This document shows positions 8,130-18,904 of a stretch of DNA of 33,572 nucleotides, one piece after another (the stretch's first letter is position 1; every line of letters starts with the position of its first letter). The notes below the pieces were generated by a model. That model was not told the origin of the DNA. It saw only the letters and a list, made by a program, of their open reading frames with translations, and ran no database searches. The stretch is from assembly GCA_011319805.1 (NCBI GenBank), contig SJRY01000031.1:1-33572 (forward strand), written 5' to 3'. A program made the position numbers and the translations under genes. Source of the stretch: Macrocybe gigantea (taxonomy: Eukaryota > Basidiomycota > Agaricomycetes > Agaricales > Callistosporiaceae).

Positions 8130-9418
8130 ATGAGTACTGGACCAACTATTATCCCAACCTCTCTCCTCGACGTAATCCTTCTGTTTTCATCTGGGACGAA
8201 GACCCCCCAGAACTTGAATTCTACCCCTGACTTCACCGACGAAGGGAAACCCCGAACGACACCCATAATGGAGTTTATCGCCGCCCTCTTTGCCTTTATC
8301 ACCGTCATCCTCACCACCTTATTTGCCGCAAACCCTCTTGCCTTAGCCTGGGGCACCCTCCGAAACAATCCACAACAGGCCGAACAGGTTCAGAACGCAA
8401 CACGGACTTTGATCGATTCGATCAAAGAAGAACTGGATTTGGGCAAGAAGCCCAAGAGAACGAAATCGGAACCGCTGGATCCATATAAAGGGATCCTGGT
8501 CTGATCGGAAGCTGGCTTCGACGCATGGAAGTCTACTTCGACAAGGAGGAGATCACCAATAAATGGGACATGATCACTTATGCACTGCAACGGATCACGG
8601 GAGGCAAGGCCGAACGTGCACAGAATTGGGCGGACTCAAAGCTACAAGAGTGGCTAGAGTTCAAAACGGAATTAAACGGACGCAGGCAGGAGTTCGGAAA
8701 TCACTCCACCTATGATGATTGGGAACACGGCCGCATCGTTACGCCGGCAACGGCTAACACTCCAGAAGTCAGAACGGACCCCCTTGGACACCTCCCACCA
8801 TTCAAGGACTGGGAGAACTTCAAGACAGAAGCCCGCGAGTTCTTTATGACCACGGAGACTAGGAACGATGCGATTATCCAGATTAAGGAACTGTCGCAAT
8901 GCCGATGACCAGTCGAGGACTACATCGTTGAATTCCGGAGCTGGGCTCCCTTGACGGAATACAACGACATTGCCCTCATCGACATCTTTAAACACGGACT
9001 GGACCAGGCGCTCGGATGATGCATTATCGAACTAGGAGGTGTCCACGAGGAGGACATCGACTGGTGGTACAAACGTGCGATGGAACTGGACCGGCAATAT
9101 CGCCAGGCCCAAAAGGAATTCGGTGCGAAGGAGCGATTCGCTCCCAAGCAAACTCAGAAATCAGCTCAGGGAACCACGGCGCCTAAGGAGCAAACTCCGG
9201 CACTAGTGACCGGTAATGCTCAAGGACAACCCGACCCGAATGCCATGGATGTCGACCGGATGAGGCGTGAAGGACGCTGCTTCCGGTGCGGACAGAAAGG
9301 ACATATTGGACGTAACTGCCCAACGAACCCCCAGCCGAAGTATGTCACAAGGAACGTAGAAACGCAGGACGAGACTACTGCCACCACTAAGATCGAAGAG
9401 CTTAAACAGGGTTTTTAA
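8130..9418 (+). pseudogene. Element 1 gag (fragmented)
   Basis: Capsid-like helical sequence includes SWLRRMEVYFDKEE near 8510-8550 and VEDYIVEFRSWAPLTEYND near 8912-8966. The nucleocapsid ends in one CCHC zinc knuckle, CFRCGQKGHIGRNC, at 9278-9319. The frame is cut by TGA at 8906-8908 and 9017-9019, both read in homologues as Arg-like positions, and by frame changes near 8500. Gag forms the cytoplasmic virus-like particle and binds the element RNA. This copy cannot make full-length Gag. Confidence 0.7.
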
Positions 9419-9468
9419 TAGAGCTGGGAAGAAGCACCGCTTCACCAGCTGATTATGTATCGTCGAAT

Positions 9469-10145
9469 ATGAATATAAGGGACATTCCTGACCTTAAAGA
9501 ATATTTCGAACGAGAAGGTGTACGAGAGTTCGGTCTCGTAAAAGGATACACTCTACCCTGGGTGGCTCAACAGATTTATCGGCAGGACGAGTCTAAAGCG
9601 TACTCGATCCTTAAGGCATGGACAGATCAATCACAACAGAAGGACATCTCACTGGAGAAGCTTCGTGAGATCAATCAAATGAATGACCACGATGCACTTC
9701 ATACGTTGCTCGACCTCAGACAAAACCACGGTTTGTCAGAGGCGGCAATGGGAACCAGATGGATATACCTTTGACAATCACGACCTTGGACACTGGACGG
9801 ACATATAGCGTAAAGGCCTTGCTTGATACGGGATGTACCGGATCTTGCATAGATCGGAAATTCGTCAAGGAAAAGGAGATCAATACAAAAAGATATCCGA
9901 TTCCTATTCCGGTTCACAATGCAGACGGAACCTGTAACATGGCGGGCGACATATGCGAATACGTTGAATTAAGAGTCCGGGTCCAAGACCACGTCGAGCG
10001 AATGATCTTTTCGGTTACTGAACTTGGAAAGGGCCAGATCTTCATCGGTTACGAATGGGTTAAGCATCACAACCCTCAAATCGATTGGAAGACAGAAAAG
10101 ATCACTTTCGATCGATGCCCCGAAGAGTGTCAGTGGATTATCTGA
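9469..10145 (+). pseudogene. Element 1 pol: linker and aspartic protease
   Basis: A linker ORF (9469-9774) leads, with a one-base frame shift near 9760, into the protease. Protease motifs: LDTGCTGSCID (catalytic DTG) at about 9822, then a flap and IGYEWVKHHNP, the usual pre-RT segment of chromoviruses. The protease would cut the Gag-Pol polyprotein. The ORF closes at a TGA (10143-10145), followed by a further TAA at 10247-10249 before the RT. Confidence 0.75.
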
Positions 10146-10261
10146 AAAGGAAACCCCGAAGATGACGACACCTCTATCGAGACAAATGAGGTAGACTTCG
10201 AACAGGGAGAGAAACTCTTGATGATCAACATGAACCAAGAGTTTCACTAAGGGCTTTCCAA

Positions 10262-11696
10262 ACGATGGCTTCCAAACTGGCTGAAGCAACAGCGAAAGCG
10301 ACAAAGGCTAAAACCTTTGAAGAGATCGTACCGGAAGAATACCACTGTTTCAAGGACTCAGTGTTTGGAAAAGAGTCGTTCGACGAACTACCACCGTGAC
10401 GACCTTGGGACCATGCGATCGAACTCATTCCAGGAGCTAAACTCCAGGATTGCAAGGTCTACCCCTGACACTAGACGAACAGAAACAGTTGGATGCCTTT
10501 TTAGATGAAAATCTGAACACCGGACGAATCAGACCGTCGAAGTCACCAATGGCCTTGCCTTTCTTCTTCGTGAAAAAGAAGGACGGATCCCTATGACCTG
10601 TACAGGATTATCAGAAGTTAAACAACATGACGATAAAGAACAAGTACCCACTCCCCTTGATCCAGGAATTGATCGACAAACTGAAGGGAGCGAAGTTCTT
10701 TACGAAGCTTGACATCCGATGGGGATACAATAACGTCCACATGAAAGAAGGCGATGAATGGAAAGCCGCATTTCGGACAAACCGGGGAATGTTCGAACCC
10801 TGGTCATATTCTTCGGACTGACGAATTCACCGGCTACTTTCCAAACAATGATGAACACGATCTTTAAAGACGAAATCGATCAGGGACATGTAGTAATCTA
10901 CATGGACGACATTCTTATCTTCAATAAAGATTTGAATGAACACAGATGACTCGTTCAATGCGTGTTGGAAAAGCTGAAGAATAATAAGCTTTACCTGAAA
11001 CCTGAGAAATGTTCATTTCATCAACTGGAAGTAGAGTACCTCGGAATGATCGTCTCGGAAAACGGCATTAAGATGGATCCCGTTAAGGTCGAAGGCGTCA
11101 AAGGCTGGCCAAAACCTACCTGTAAAAGGGACGTCCAACAATTCCTAGGCTTTTGTAACTTCTACCGGCGTTTCATCGAGGGATTCGCAAAGATAGCGAA
11201 ACCTTTGACAGAACTGACCGGAAAAGCCAATTGGACATGGGGAAAAGCTCAAGATGACGCATTTGACGGATTAAAAAATCGGATCAGCTCAGCGCCAATC
11301 ATTTCAATGCCCCGAGATGATGGAAAGTTCCGAATGGAAGTCGATGCCTCGAACTACGCAATCAGAGGCGTCCTTTCACAGGAACAATCCAATGGTACCT
11401 GGAGACTGGTAGCTTTCATGTCAAAGTCATTAAACCCAACGGAACGGAACTACGAGATCTACGATAAAGAGATGCTCGTGATTATGACCGGACTTGAGGA
11501 ATGGCGCCAATACCTCTGCGGCGCCAAGCAGAAATTCGAGATTTGGACAGACCATAAGAATCTCGAATATTTCCGGAAACCTCAGAAGTTGAATCGCCAG
11601 CAAGCTCGCTGGATCTCAGAACTTCAGGATTATGATTTCATTCTAGAGCATAAACCCGGGAAATCGATGACGAAGGCAGACAGTCTGTCGAGATGA
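10262..11696 (+). pseudogene. Element 1 pol: reverse transcriptase and RNase H
   Basis: The pre-RT segment (FEEIVPEEYHCFKDSVFGKE) is followed by RT blocks [52 protein letters not shown] and VIYMDDILIF (catalytic YMDD). The connection and Ty3-type RNase H come next: MEVDASNYAIRGVLSQ, NYEIYDKEMLVI and TDHKNLEYFRKPQ. TGA stops lie at 10397-10399, 10594-10596, 10947-10949 and 11694-11696. One base appears to be missing near 10468 and near 10800. These enzymes copy the element RNA into cDNA and degrade the template. The copy is inactive as read. Confidence 0.85.
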
Positions 11697-13009
11697 CCAG
11701 ACCATGAGAAGGGGGAGAACGATAACGAAAACGTCGTACTCCTAAAGCCAGAAAATTTTCGCCGGATTTTCATGGTGAAGATCACGCCAACACCGGAATT
11801 TCAGGACATTCTGGACCAAATCAAAAGGGCTTGGAAACAAAGAGAGCCTGAGATCCAGAAACACCTTGACGAAGGCGAACATGGCTGGGAGGAGAACGAC
11901 TGAATCGTTACATGGTTGAAACGGTACTACATTCCCAAAAGCCAAAAGATAAGGGAACGGATCATCGAAATTTATCATTCGGATAAGATCTCGGGACACC
12001 CAGGACAGACAAAGACACACGAGTTGATCACGCGCAACTTCTGGTAGCCTAAAATGATGAATGACGTCAAGGCATATGTCAAAGGATGTGACAAATGCCA
12101 ACGGACGAAGATCATCAGAGATCGGAAGCATGCCCCACTTCATCCGAATGAGGTACCGAAGGAACCATGGGAGATCATATCCGTAGATCTCATCGGACCA
12201 CTTCCTGAATCTCATGGATACAACGGCGTAATGGTGACAGTATACCGGTTCATGAAAGGAGCCAAGTTCATACCAGTCAACATGGAAATCACGGCTGAAG
12301 GAGTCGCTCGTAACTTACGTGACACCATATTCTCGAATTACAGACTCCCAAAGAAAGTCATCAGTGACAGAGGAGGACAATTCGTCTCCGCATTCATGAA
12401 GGACCTCTACATGCTTTTGGGAATCAAAGGAGCCCCTTCAATGCCATATCATCCACAGACCGACGGACAGACAGAATGAGTTAATCAGGAACTAGAACAA
12501 TACCTGAAACTCTTTGTAAACTATCGGCAAAACGACTGGGCAGATTGGCTACCTATGGCTGAATTCTCCTACAACAATTGAATTCACTCGGTGACCGGAT
12601 ACTCCCCGTTTTACTTAAACCATGGGCGACATCTGTATACTGGAAAAGAACCTCCAAAGCGTGATGCTAAATCGCAGACTGCTGAGGAATTCACCGAGAT
12701 GATGAAGGAAATTCGGACCAAGGCTGAGACCTCCTTGAAAAAAGCTGCAGAAACAATGAAACAGACTTATGACCGGAAACAGAAACCTGCCCGAGAATAT
12801 CACGAAGGCGATCAAGTCTGGTTGGAAGGCACTAATATCATGACCGACCGACCGACTGATAAGTTAAACGACAAACGGTTTGGTCCTTTCCAAGTCAAAC
12901 AGCGAATCGGAGAATCAGCGTATGAACTCGAACTACCGGAACATTGGCGAATTCACCCCGTCCAAAACGAGTCTGAACTCACCCCGTACACGGCACCGGC
13001 ATTTCCGTG
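11697..13009 (+). pseudogene. Element 1 pol: integrase
   Basis: The HHCC zinc-binding N-terminus is visible: HSDKISGHPGQTKTH, then CDKCQRTK. The catalytic core carries the DDE residues: Asp in SVDLIGPLP, Asp in VISDRGGQF, Glu at the end of HPQTDGQTE. The C-terminal GPF/Y-type segment RFGPFQVKQRIGESAYELEL follows. Stops: 11901-11903, TAG at 12045-12047 (Trp codon TGG expected), 12477-12479, 12579-12581 and 13007-13009. The integrase would insert the cDNA and produce the 5-bp duplication seen. Confidence 0.85.
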
Positions 13010-13532
13010 ACAAAAAGTGGTAACGATTCTGAAACGGCCTCCTCCCATTATCGTGGAAGGAGAAAAACAATACGAAATAGAGGCTGTGATAAATTCTCGA
13101 TGGAACCAAGGAAAATTACAGTATAGAATACATTGGAAAGGATACCCTCTCGAAGACACCACCTGGGAACCCGCCGAAAACGTCAATGGAGATGCGCCGG
13201 ACATGGTCGCGAAATTTCATCGTGAGAATCCCGAGGCGCCATCCCTAGAAAGAGGACAACATCAGCTGCTGCCCCGACCCGCACCGAAGAAGGTGGTGCA
13301 CACCCGCTTCCATCAGACCCAATCGCCGAAGGTCTTGTTCGACCACACGGCTGATGAAGTCTGGGTCTGCCCACGAGGTCAGCAAATGAAAATGCTCCCG
13401 AGGAAGAGGACCCTTACCGGCTGGATGTCGGACCCGAGCAAAGTCGAAGAACGGCTGGACGCAGCTTGGCAGGCGTGGCAGCAATGTCGGAACCAAGAGG
13501 TCATAGGCGAGGACGAGCACCAGAAGGACTAA
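13010..13532 (+). pseudogene. Element 1 pol: chromodomain and C-terminal tail
   Basis: A typical chromodomain begins QYEIEAVINSRWNQGKLQ and continues YRIHWKGYPLEDTTWEP, with the aromatic cage residues Tyr, Trp and Trp visible. Chromodomains of chromovirus integrases bind methylated histone H3 and steer integration. About 95 further residues follow, rich in Gln, Pro and charged residues, ending at TAA 13530-13532, 57 nt before the LTR. The tail is not part of the usual domain. Confidence 0.85.
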
Positions 13533-13577
13533 GAGAATGATGAAGAAGAAAGACATGATTGCGAGGACGCAATCCCT

Positions 13578-13586
13578 AAGAGGGGG
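13578..13586 (+). other. Element 1 polypurine tract
   Basis: AAGAGGGGG followed by TAA and then the TG of the right LTR. This is the position of the plus-strand primer. Confidence 0.8.
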
Positions 13587-13589
13587 TAA

Positions 13590-14004
13590 TGTTACAATTC
13601 CAGGCTAATCGTTATCTTGACAACGGGCACGTGACTCAAAAAGCCACATGACGAACACGTGATAGACGCGACGTGACAAACAAGATACAATGCAGCGACT
13701 CGAGGAAACCCTACGACAACGACGCGTCAGCGCTGACTAGGGCGAAGGGTTATTGCGCAGCACCTCGAGGACAATGCATGGAGCGCAGTCGGATCCTGAC
13801 TCACACAGACGAGGGCTTAGGGTTTCACGTAGCATGAGGCTAGCATGGTTATGGTCCGTGCTCGGTAATCATAACGAATAAATACCTAAATTGTACCTAG
13901 TAGAATCTAGCTTCGAGCTGGCTTATAATAGCACTCTTATCCCCGCCTCTTATCTCTAAGTGATAGTTAGAGTGACCTGCGCGCAGAATTGGTTTTGCGT
14001 AGCA
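13590..14004 (+). repeat. Element 1, 3' LTR (415 bp)
   Basis: Begins TGTTACAATT and ends GCGTAGCA. It differs from the 5' LTR at seven transitions and one G-run length change (GAGGGC versus GAGGC). Confidence 0.95.
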
Positions 14005-14009
14005 AGAGC
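14005..14009. repeat. Target-site duplication, element 1, right copy (AGAGC)
   Basis: Directly follows the CA of the right LTR; matches 6914-6918. Confidence 0.95.
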
Positions 14010-14524
14010 GTACTCTTGGAGAAGGAAACTCCACCACGGGCCTCACATGTTCCTCGCAAGCCAATTGCACATTTCAAAACAGGTAATTGATTTGTTGAGA
14101 TCGCTCGCCTCTGTCATATGATAGGCTGCCCAAAAAATCCATGTGGGACTCAGCGTCATTCCTCAGACCCATGATGGCACAGGTCTGGGAAATGCCTGGA
14201 TCCGCATCGAAGGGACTGCTGTCACTGAAGACAATTCCGGTTCTACTCATTCTGAAATTGAGCAGTGTGCCAAACCCGGCTAGCCATTTGGCTCGGTCAG
14301 CATGATCGGGAGAGTCCTCTAAGACAGTCCGGATGATGATTGTCAGTCGCCCAAATGTGGTCGTATCACCAGATAGGTCTAAGAAGGTCAGAATTGAGGT
14401 AGAGAGGAAGGAGACGCAGTCAGCTAGCATGGAGGCAAGAACAGTGGCATTCATGGAGAATCCTGGATGTCCACACTGGGTGAGAAGAGCGTACGGGAGA
14501 CAGATCTGGCAAAGAGCTAGGTAC

Positions 14525-14529
14525 GTGAA
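14525..14529. repeat. Target-site duplication, element 2, left copy (GTGAA)
   Basis: GTGAA directly precedes the left LTR and recurs at 21048-21052 after the right LTR. Confidence 0.95.
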
Positions 14530-14849
14530 TGTTAGGCTAGACGAATCTCAGAAGGACTCGGGCAGACTAAGTGCGAGAGTGGTCTTGAGATGATGGCAAA
14601 AGGAATATTAAGCCTAGTGCTACTGGTACATCTGGGAGTCCTTATATACACTACAGTACTCGAGCACGGACCATGGGCTGCGCAATGCTGTGGACTGCGG
14701 ATGAGTAAGACTGGAAGGAGATGACTCAGGATGACTAGGGAAGTGGAATGACTCGAAGGCTGCGTGCTGCGCAGCATGACGGGGGAGATAAGGGATGTGG
14801 GAAAGATAAGATAAGAAATTGAATGGTCCTTTGGGCGACGTCTGTAACA
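14530..14849 (-). repeat. Element 2, 3' LTR (320 bp)
   Basis: Plus-strand ends are TGTTAGGC...CTGTAACA, giving terminal TGTTA/TAACA inverted repeats. It matches 20729-21047 apart from three CpG transitions and one G-run difference. Confidence 0.95.
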
Positions 14850-14852
14850 TCA

Positions 14853-14860
14853 CCCTCTCT
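14853..14860 (-). other. Element 2 polypurine tract
   Basis: Minus-strand AGAGAGGG, followed by TGA and then the TGTTAC start of the 3' LTR. Confidence 0.75.
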
Positions 14861-14886
14861 GTAGATTCGCGTCCTCGCGAAGAACC

Positions 14887-15285
14887 TTAGTCCAGCTGTC
14901 CCCACCTAGTATTGGTCTCCCAGGCGGTCGCGGCACGCGGGGCCCATGTATGAATGAGCTCTTCATTATAGGCGCGGATGTGATGGAGTGTGGTGGCGAG
15001 GAGTTTAAGTTGCCGGTTTTCTGTGCGAAGCATTTCCATCACCTCGTGAAGCGCGATACGTTCAGCTGCAGTGGGGCCGGTCCCATCAGGGGTTCGCCCG
15101 GTCCAGAGGTGCGTGCGGACGGTCATAACATAGCGCATATACACGCCAAGTGTGATGGCGAGGGGGTCCATGTAGTCGCTAGCATTGAGAATCCTTGCCA
15201 GATTCTCGAGGTCGCTTGGGCGGTTGGGGGTAGGTGCGCGGCTGCCCTCACTGCTGTCGATGCTGATGGGGGCGTTGGTGGTCAT
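14887..15285 (-). CDS. Element 2 extra ORF downstream of pol (ORF3)
   Basis: An intact 132-codon ORF whose ATG overlaps the pol stop as ATGA. It lies between the chromodomain and the 3' LTR, where errantiviruses carry env, but no signal peptide or clear membrane segment is visible. The N-terminus is Ser/Pro-rich. The rest looks alpha-helical with a leucine-rich stretch (AERIALHEVMEMLRTENRQL) that could form a coiled coil. I do not recognise the family. The four-base overlap would suit termination-reinitiation. It is unbroken although neighbouring pol has several stops. Confidence 0.55.
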   Translation of the reverse strand: MTTNAPISIDSSEGSRAPTPNRPSDLENLARILNASDYMDPLAITLGVYMRYVMTVRTHLWTGRTPDGTGPTAAERIALHEVMEMLRTENRQLKLLATTLHHIRAYNEELIHTWAPRAATAWETNTRWGQLD

Positions 15286-15755
15286 GAAGTGCGATTTTTG
15301 GTCTTCTTCCCTCTTGTCATGATCCTTTTATCCTGGTTCGCGGTCTTCTTTAGGAAGTGGTCTAGAGCTTGCTGCGCATTCCCCAGTTCCTTCTCTTTGA
15401 TCCATGTGTTCTCTTCATGTCCGTATCCTTTCCATTTGACCAGGAATAGCGTCCCCCTCCCTTGTTTCTTCCTTTTTAGGATCTCTTCTATCTCGTACTC
15501 TTCTTCATCATTTATGATTTCAGGGGGTGGTGGTGATGGTCGCTCTTGTATCTTGAAACGGGGTCCTTTGTAAGGCATGAGCAGTGTTTCATTGAACACG
15601 GGGTATATCAGCTGCCATGATGCTGGGAGTTCCAGGCGATATGCCGAGGCTCCTTTCTTTTCAACCACCTTGAATGGTCCGTATCGGAGTGCCGATAACT
15701 TCTTTGATGGTCGGTTGACTGTGATATTGGTGGCCTCTAGCCATACTCTATCCCT
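15282..15755 (-). pseudogene. Element 2 pol: integrase C-terminus and chromodomain
   Basis: GDRVWLEATNITVNRPSKK and RYGPFKVVEKKG (GPF/Y module) are followed by the chromodomain EYEIEEILKRKKQGRGTLF, then LVKWKGYGHEENTWI and a closing helix. The part from VVEKKG onward is one open frame to the TGA at 15284-15282. It is joined to the upstream integrase only if one base is missing near 15755, in a GGG run. Confidence 0.85.
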
Positions 15756-16762
15756 TTCTTGTATTCACGGGCTGGTCTTCGCCTCGCATCGTAATTGTCT
15801 TTGGCTCGTATTTGTGCATACTGCAGTGCAGCGTTTGCTTCCTTCCGTATTTGGTTCATTCTTTTGACGAAGTCCTTTGCTGCGGGGTTATTCCCTTCTG
15901 TCATCTGTGGCTCTCCCTTCCAGGGGTGCATTCCATAGTTGAGGTAGAATGGTATCTCCTTCGTTCCCTGGTGTGCTTTGTCGTTGTACTGGTACTCTGC
16001 GATTGCTATCCATTCTGCCCAATCGTCCTGTAAGTTGTTTGTGAAGCTTCTGAGGAAGGCTTCTGTTTCTTGGTGGGATCGTTCCGCCTGTCCATCTGTC
16101 TGTGGGTGATAGGCCGTCGATAGGTTTTGCTTTGTTCCGAGTAATTTTAGAAGTGCTGTCATGAATCGCACTGCGAACTGGGGTCCTCGATCACTGATGA
16201 TCTTTCGTGGGATTCCATGAAGCCGCCACACGTTGTCTCGGTATAGTCATGCGAGGCCTTCTGCTGTGAGTTCGGTCTTTGTGGGAACTAGATGGATCAT
16301 CTTGGTCAGGCGATCTGTGACTGCAGTGATGGCATTAAAGCCATTCGAGCTGGGTAGCGGTCCTATGAGATCTACTCCGATATCTTCCCATGGTTGCTGT
16401 GGGACTTCGTGTGGGTGTAGGGGTGCGTGTTTCTTTTGTCGGATAATTTTGTTTCGCTGACATGTTTCGCATCCATTGACATACTTTTTGATGTCCGTTA
16501 GCATTGATGGCCACCAATAGGTGCGGCTTATGAGCTCGTGCATGCGGTATTGCCCTGGGTGTCCTCCGATGGGTGTGTCGTGGTGTTCAAACATGATGTC
16601 TTCCTTCAGTTTGTTGTCTGGAGGAACGTAGATTTTTCCTCCCACGTACATGATGTGGTCGTCTTCTGTGAACCAGTGTGGTTTTTCCTTCAGTCCTGTT
16701 GTTACGATCGTTTCCCTTCGTGTGCATTGTCGAATTTGTTCTATCCTTGAGGATTCGATCAT
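15737..16762 (-). pseudogene. Element 2 pol: integrase core
   Basis: Zinc-binding HHCC: HHDTPIGGHPGQYRMHE and NGCETCQRNK. Core: GVDLIGPLPSSNGF (first Asp), KIISDRGPQF (second Asp) and YHPQTDGQAERSHQE (Glu). A TGA at 16249-16247 splits the ORF at a place where CGA (Arg) would restore the reading into LYRDNVWRLHGIP. Confidence 0.85.
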
Positions 16763-17625
16763 CGTGATTCCTCTTGTTTGTATTGTTTCGTTATTTTCTG
16801 CTTCTCTTTCCGTGGGTGTTCGTCCTCGAACATCATAAATTCGAAGTCTCGTTCATTATTCTCTTCCAGATGTCGAATGAATGCTGCTTCTTTGATCATT
16901 TGTATGTCGTCCTTCTCTGCTAGGTTTTCTTCATATCCCGCCATCCGTGACAGGACGTCCGCTTTTCCATTCGCCTTTCCTGGTACGTGTCATAGTTCGT
17001 AGTCGTATTCTTGTAATTTCAGGTACCAGCCAGTCTGTCTCGAATTGAGTCGCTGTGGCTTCCGGAAGTATGATAGGTTTTTGTGATCCGTCAATATTTC
17101 GAACTTCTCTCAAGCTTCGAGGAGGTATTGTCTCCATGTCTTTAGTGCGACCATTATTGCAAGAAGTTCCTTGTTGTAGATTTCATAGTTTTGCTCTGCT
17201 GGGGTCATGCATCTCGAAATGAATGCAATTGGATGCCATAGTCCTTTCTGCTGTTGTGATAGTACCGCTCCAATGGCATATCCTGAGGCGTCCGTTTCGA
17301 CTTGGAATTTTCCTTCTGTTTGTGGTAGTGCTAGAATGGGTGCTGAGGTTATATGTCGGATCAGCTCTTTGAAAGCATCCTGTTGCTTGTCTGTCCACTG
17401 GAATGCTTTGTTTCCAGTCAACTCCGTCAGGGGTTTGGCGACCTTTGCATATCCCTTGATGAATCGTCGGTAAAAGTTCGTGAACCCAAGAACTTTTGTA
17501 GTTCTTTCTTCGTCTTTGGGGTTGGCCAGGATTGTACAGCTGTGATCTTTTCTGGTTCCATTTCTACCTTCCCTTCTCCTACGATATATCCTAGTACTGG
17601 GACTTTTGATGATTCCCAGACGCAT
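16759..17625 (-). pseudogene. Element 2 pol: RNase H and linker
   Basis: The connection FTNFYRRFIKGYAKVAKPLT is followed by RNase H motifs VETDASGYAIGAVLSQQ, NYEIYNKELLAIM and TDHKNLSYFRKPQ. TGA stops at 17112-17110 and 16992-16990 both fit CGA to TGA. One base appears missing at about 17485 (GGG run, linking to the RT) and near 16755. Confidence 0.8.
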
Positions 17626-18890
17626 TTCGGTCCTTTGATGAACAGGTCATTCTTGTTCAGTATTTCCATGACTTCTATGGTGTTCTTTTGGAGTTCCTCT
17701 CGTGTTCGTCCGATGATTATGATGTCGTCCATATAGATTATGCACACTCTTCTTCGTATTTGGTCTTGGAAGAGGCTCGCCATCATTCGGCTAAAAGTGC
17801 CTGGTGCGTTGCACTGTCCAAAATACATGACTGTCGGTTCGAAGAGTCCTCTTGCTGTTAGGAAGGCTGCCTTCCATTCGTCCCCTTTCCGGATGTGCAC
17901 GTTGTTGTATCCCCAGATAATGTCGATCTTGCTAAAGTATTTTGCTCCTTGTAGTACGTCGAGGAGTTCGCTGATGCGTGGTAGTGGGAACTTGTCCTTG
18001 ACTGTATATTTATTTATCTCCCAGTAGTCTTGGATGAGTCGTTTGCTTCCATCCTTCTTGTTGCGAAAGAAGCAGGGTGCTGCGTAAGGTGATTTCGATG
18101 GGCGTATTTTTCCTGTTCGTAATCCTTCTTCGACGAAGGCATCTAGTTCCTCTGGCTCTTTCTGTGTCATCGGGTAGACCTTGCTCGGTATCGTTTTGGG
18201 TGCATCCTTCGTTAAGTTTATTTCATGGTCCCATTCTTTATGGTCTGGTAAGCGGTCAAAGTTCTTCTCCTTGAAGAGGTGTTTGAATCTGATCAGATAT
18301 GGGGGTATCTGGGTTCCTGTCTTGTCGCTGGCTGTGGTTTTCGCTGATTCAGCCATCTTCTGTATCTTAATCGTCTGGTGGTTTATTTTGCACATTTTAG
18401 GGCATCTGTCGAAGACAACTTCTCCTGTCCTCCATTTGATTGTTGGGTTGTGGTAGACAAGCCAGTCATGTCCTAGTAGCATGTCAGTTTTTCCGATGTT
18501 GAGTATGATGGCTTCCATGTGCTCCTTGTGTCCTTTAATGTCGATGTGGACCTCCGCTACTCGGTCTGCTGTTTTCTGGCGGTTGGGTGATCCGTCTGCA
18601 TTTATGATGGGAATCTTCTTGATTCGTCGTGTTTTCAGTCCTGTTTTTGCTACTATCGCGGTGTTGATGCAGGTCCTATCTGCTCCGCTATCGACTTCTG
18701 GTGTTATCGTTACGATTCCTTTTCATGTTCGTATCCTCGCTGGTACTGCGAGTTCTTTCCTCTTTGGTGGTTTGTCCCCTTGGATGGTTTTCCTTGGTGC
18801 TTCAGATCGCTTGGCGGGAATGGTGTATTTCAGAGTATGGGATGATCTACATCTGGTATCGAAGCGAGTCTGTTTCAGTTGTATGGGTCA
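17427..18890 (-). pseudogene. Element 2 pol: protease and reverse transcriptase
   Basis: Protease motif TPEVDSGADRTCINTA (DSG) is followed by LGHDWLVYHNPTIKW. The RT has GKIRPSKSPYAAPCFFRNKK, FSKIDIIWGYNNVHIRKGDE, MYFGQCNAPGTFSRMM and IIYMDDIIII (YMDD). In-frame TGA at 18890-18888 and 18725-18723 precede the protease. From there an ORF of more than 360 codons is open to 17427. Pol lies in a different frame from gag, so frameshifting or re-initiation would be needed. Confidence 0.85.
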
Positions 18891-18904
18891 CGATTTAGCA
18901 CCTC

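Larger units (their letters stand above)
6919..14004 (+). mobile_element. Element 1: full-length Ty3/Gypsy chromovirus LTR retrotransposon (7.1 kb)
   Basis: The element has two 414/415-bp LTRs (TG...CA), a 5-bp duplication (AGAGC) and a self-priming PBS. A polypurine tract lies 3 nt from the right LTR. The internal order is gag with a CCHC knuckle, protease, reverse transcriptase with YMDD, RNase H, integrase and chromodomain. Order and chromodomain place it among Ty3/Gypsy chromoviruses, and self-priming points to the Tf1/sushi group. Pol is broken by about a dozen stops and a few single-base shifts, so this copy is not autonomous. It interrupts the coding sequence of a minus-strand TPR gene. 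Paired LTRs differ at 7 substitutions and 1 indel, so the insertion is fairly recent. Confidence 0.95.
14005..14529 (-). pseudogene. TPR-repeat protein, middle part (between the two insertions)
   Basis: On the minus strand the frame enters from the element 2 site as TYLALCQICLPYALLTQC, then LDLSGDTTTFGRLTIIIRTV and HADRAKWLAGFGTLLNFRM, a TPR-like helix pair. A stop (TGA at 14070-14072) follows, probably inside or beyond an intron; GTCTGAGG...ATATGACAG (58 nt) is one candidate. Before the element 1 site the reading resumes as LLQEY, which joins ALALNRRYSW across the insertion without a frame change. Confidence 0.6.

Noticed and set aside
6919..14004. Classical RIP (repeat-induced point mutation) as the cause of decay
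   Set aside because: The substitutions seen between LTRs are few and sit at CpG, not spread over CpA as in ascomycete RIP. Methyl-CpG deamination explains them better.
14887..15285. Envelope gene in element 2
   Set aside because: In the right position, but too short and without a signal peptide, transmembrane anchor or cysteine pattern.
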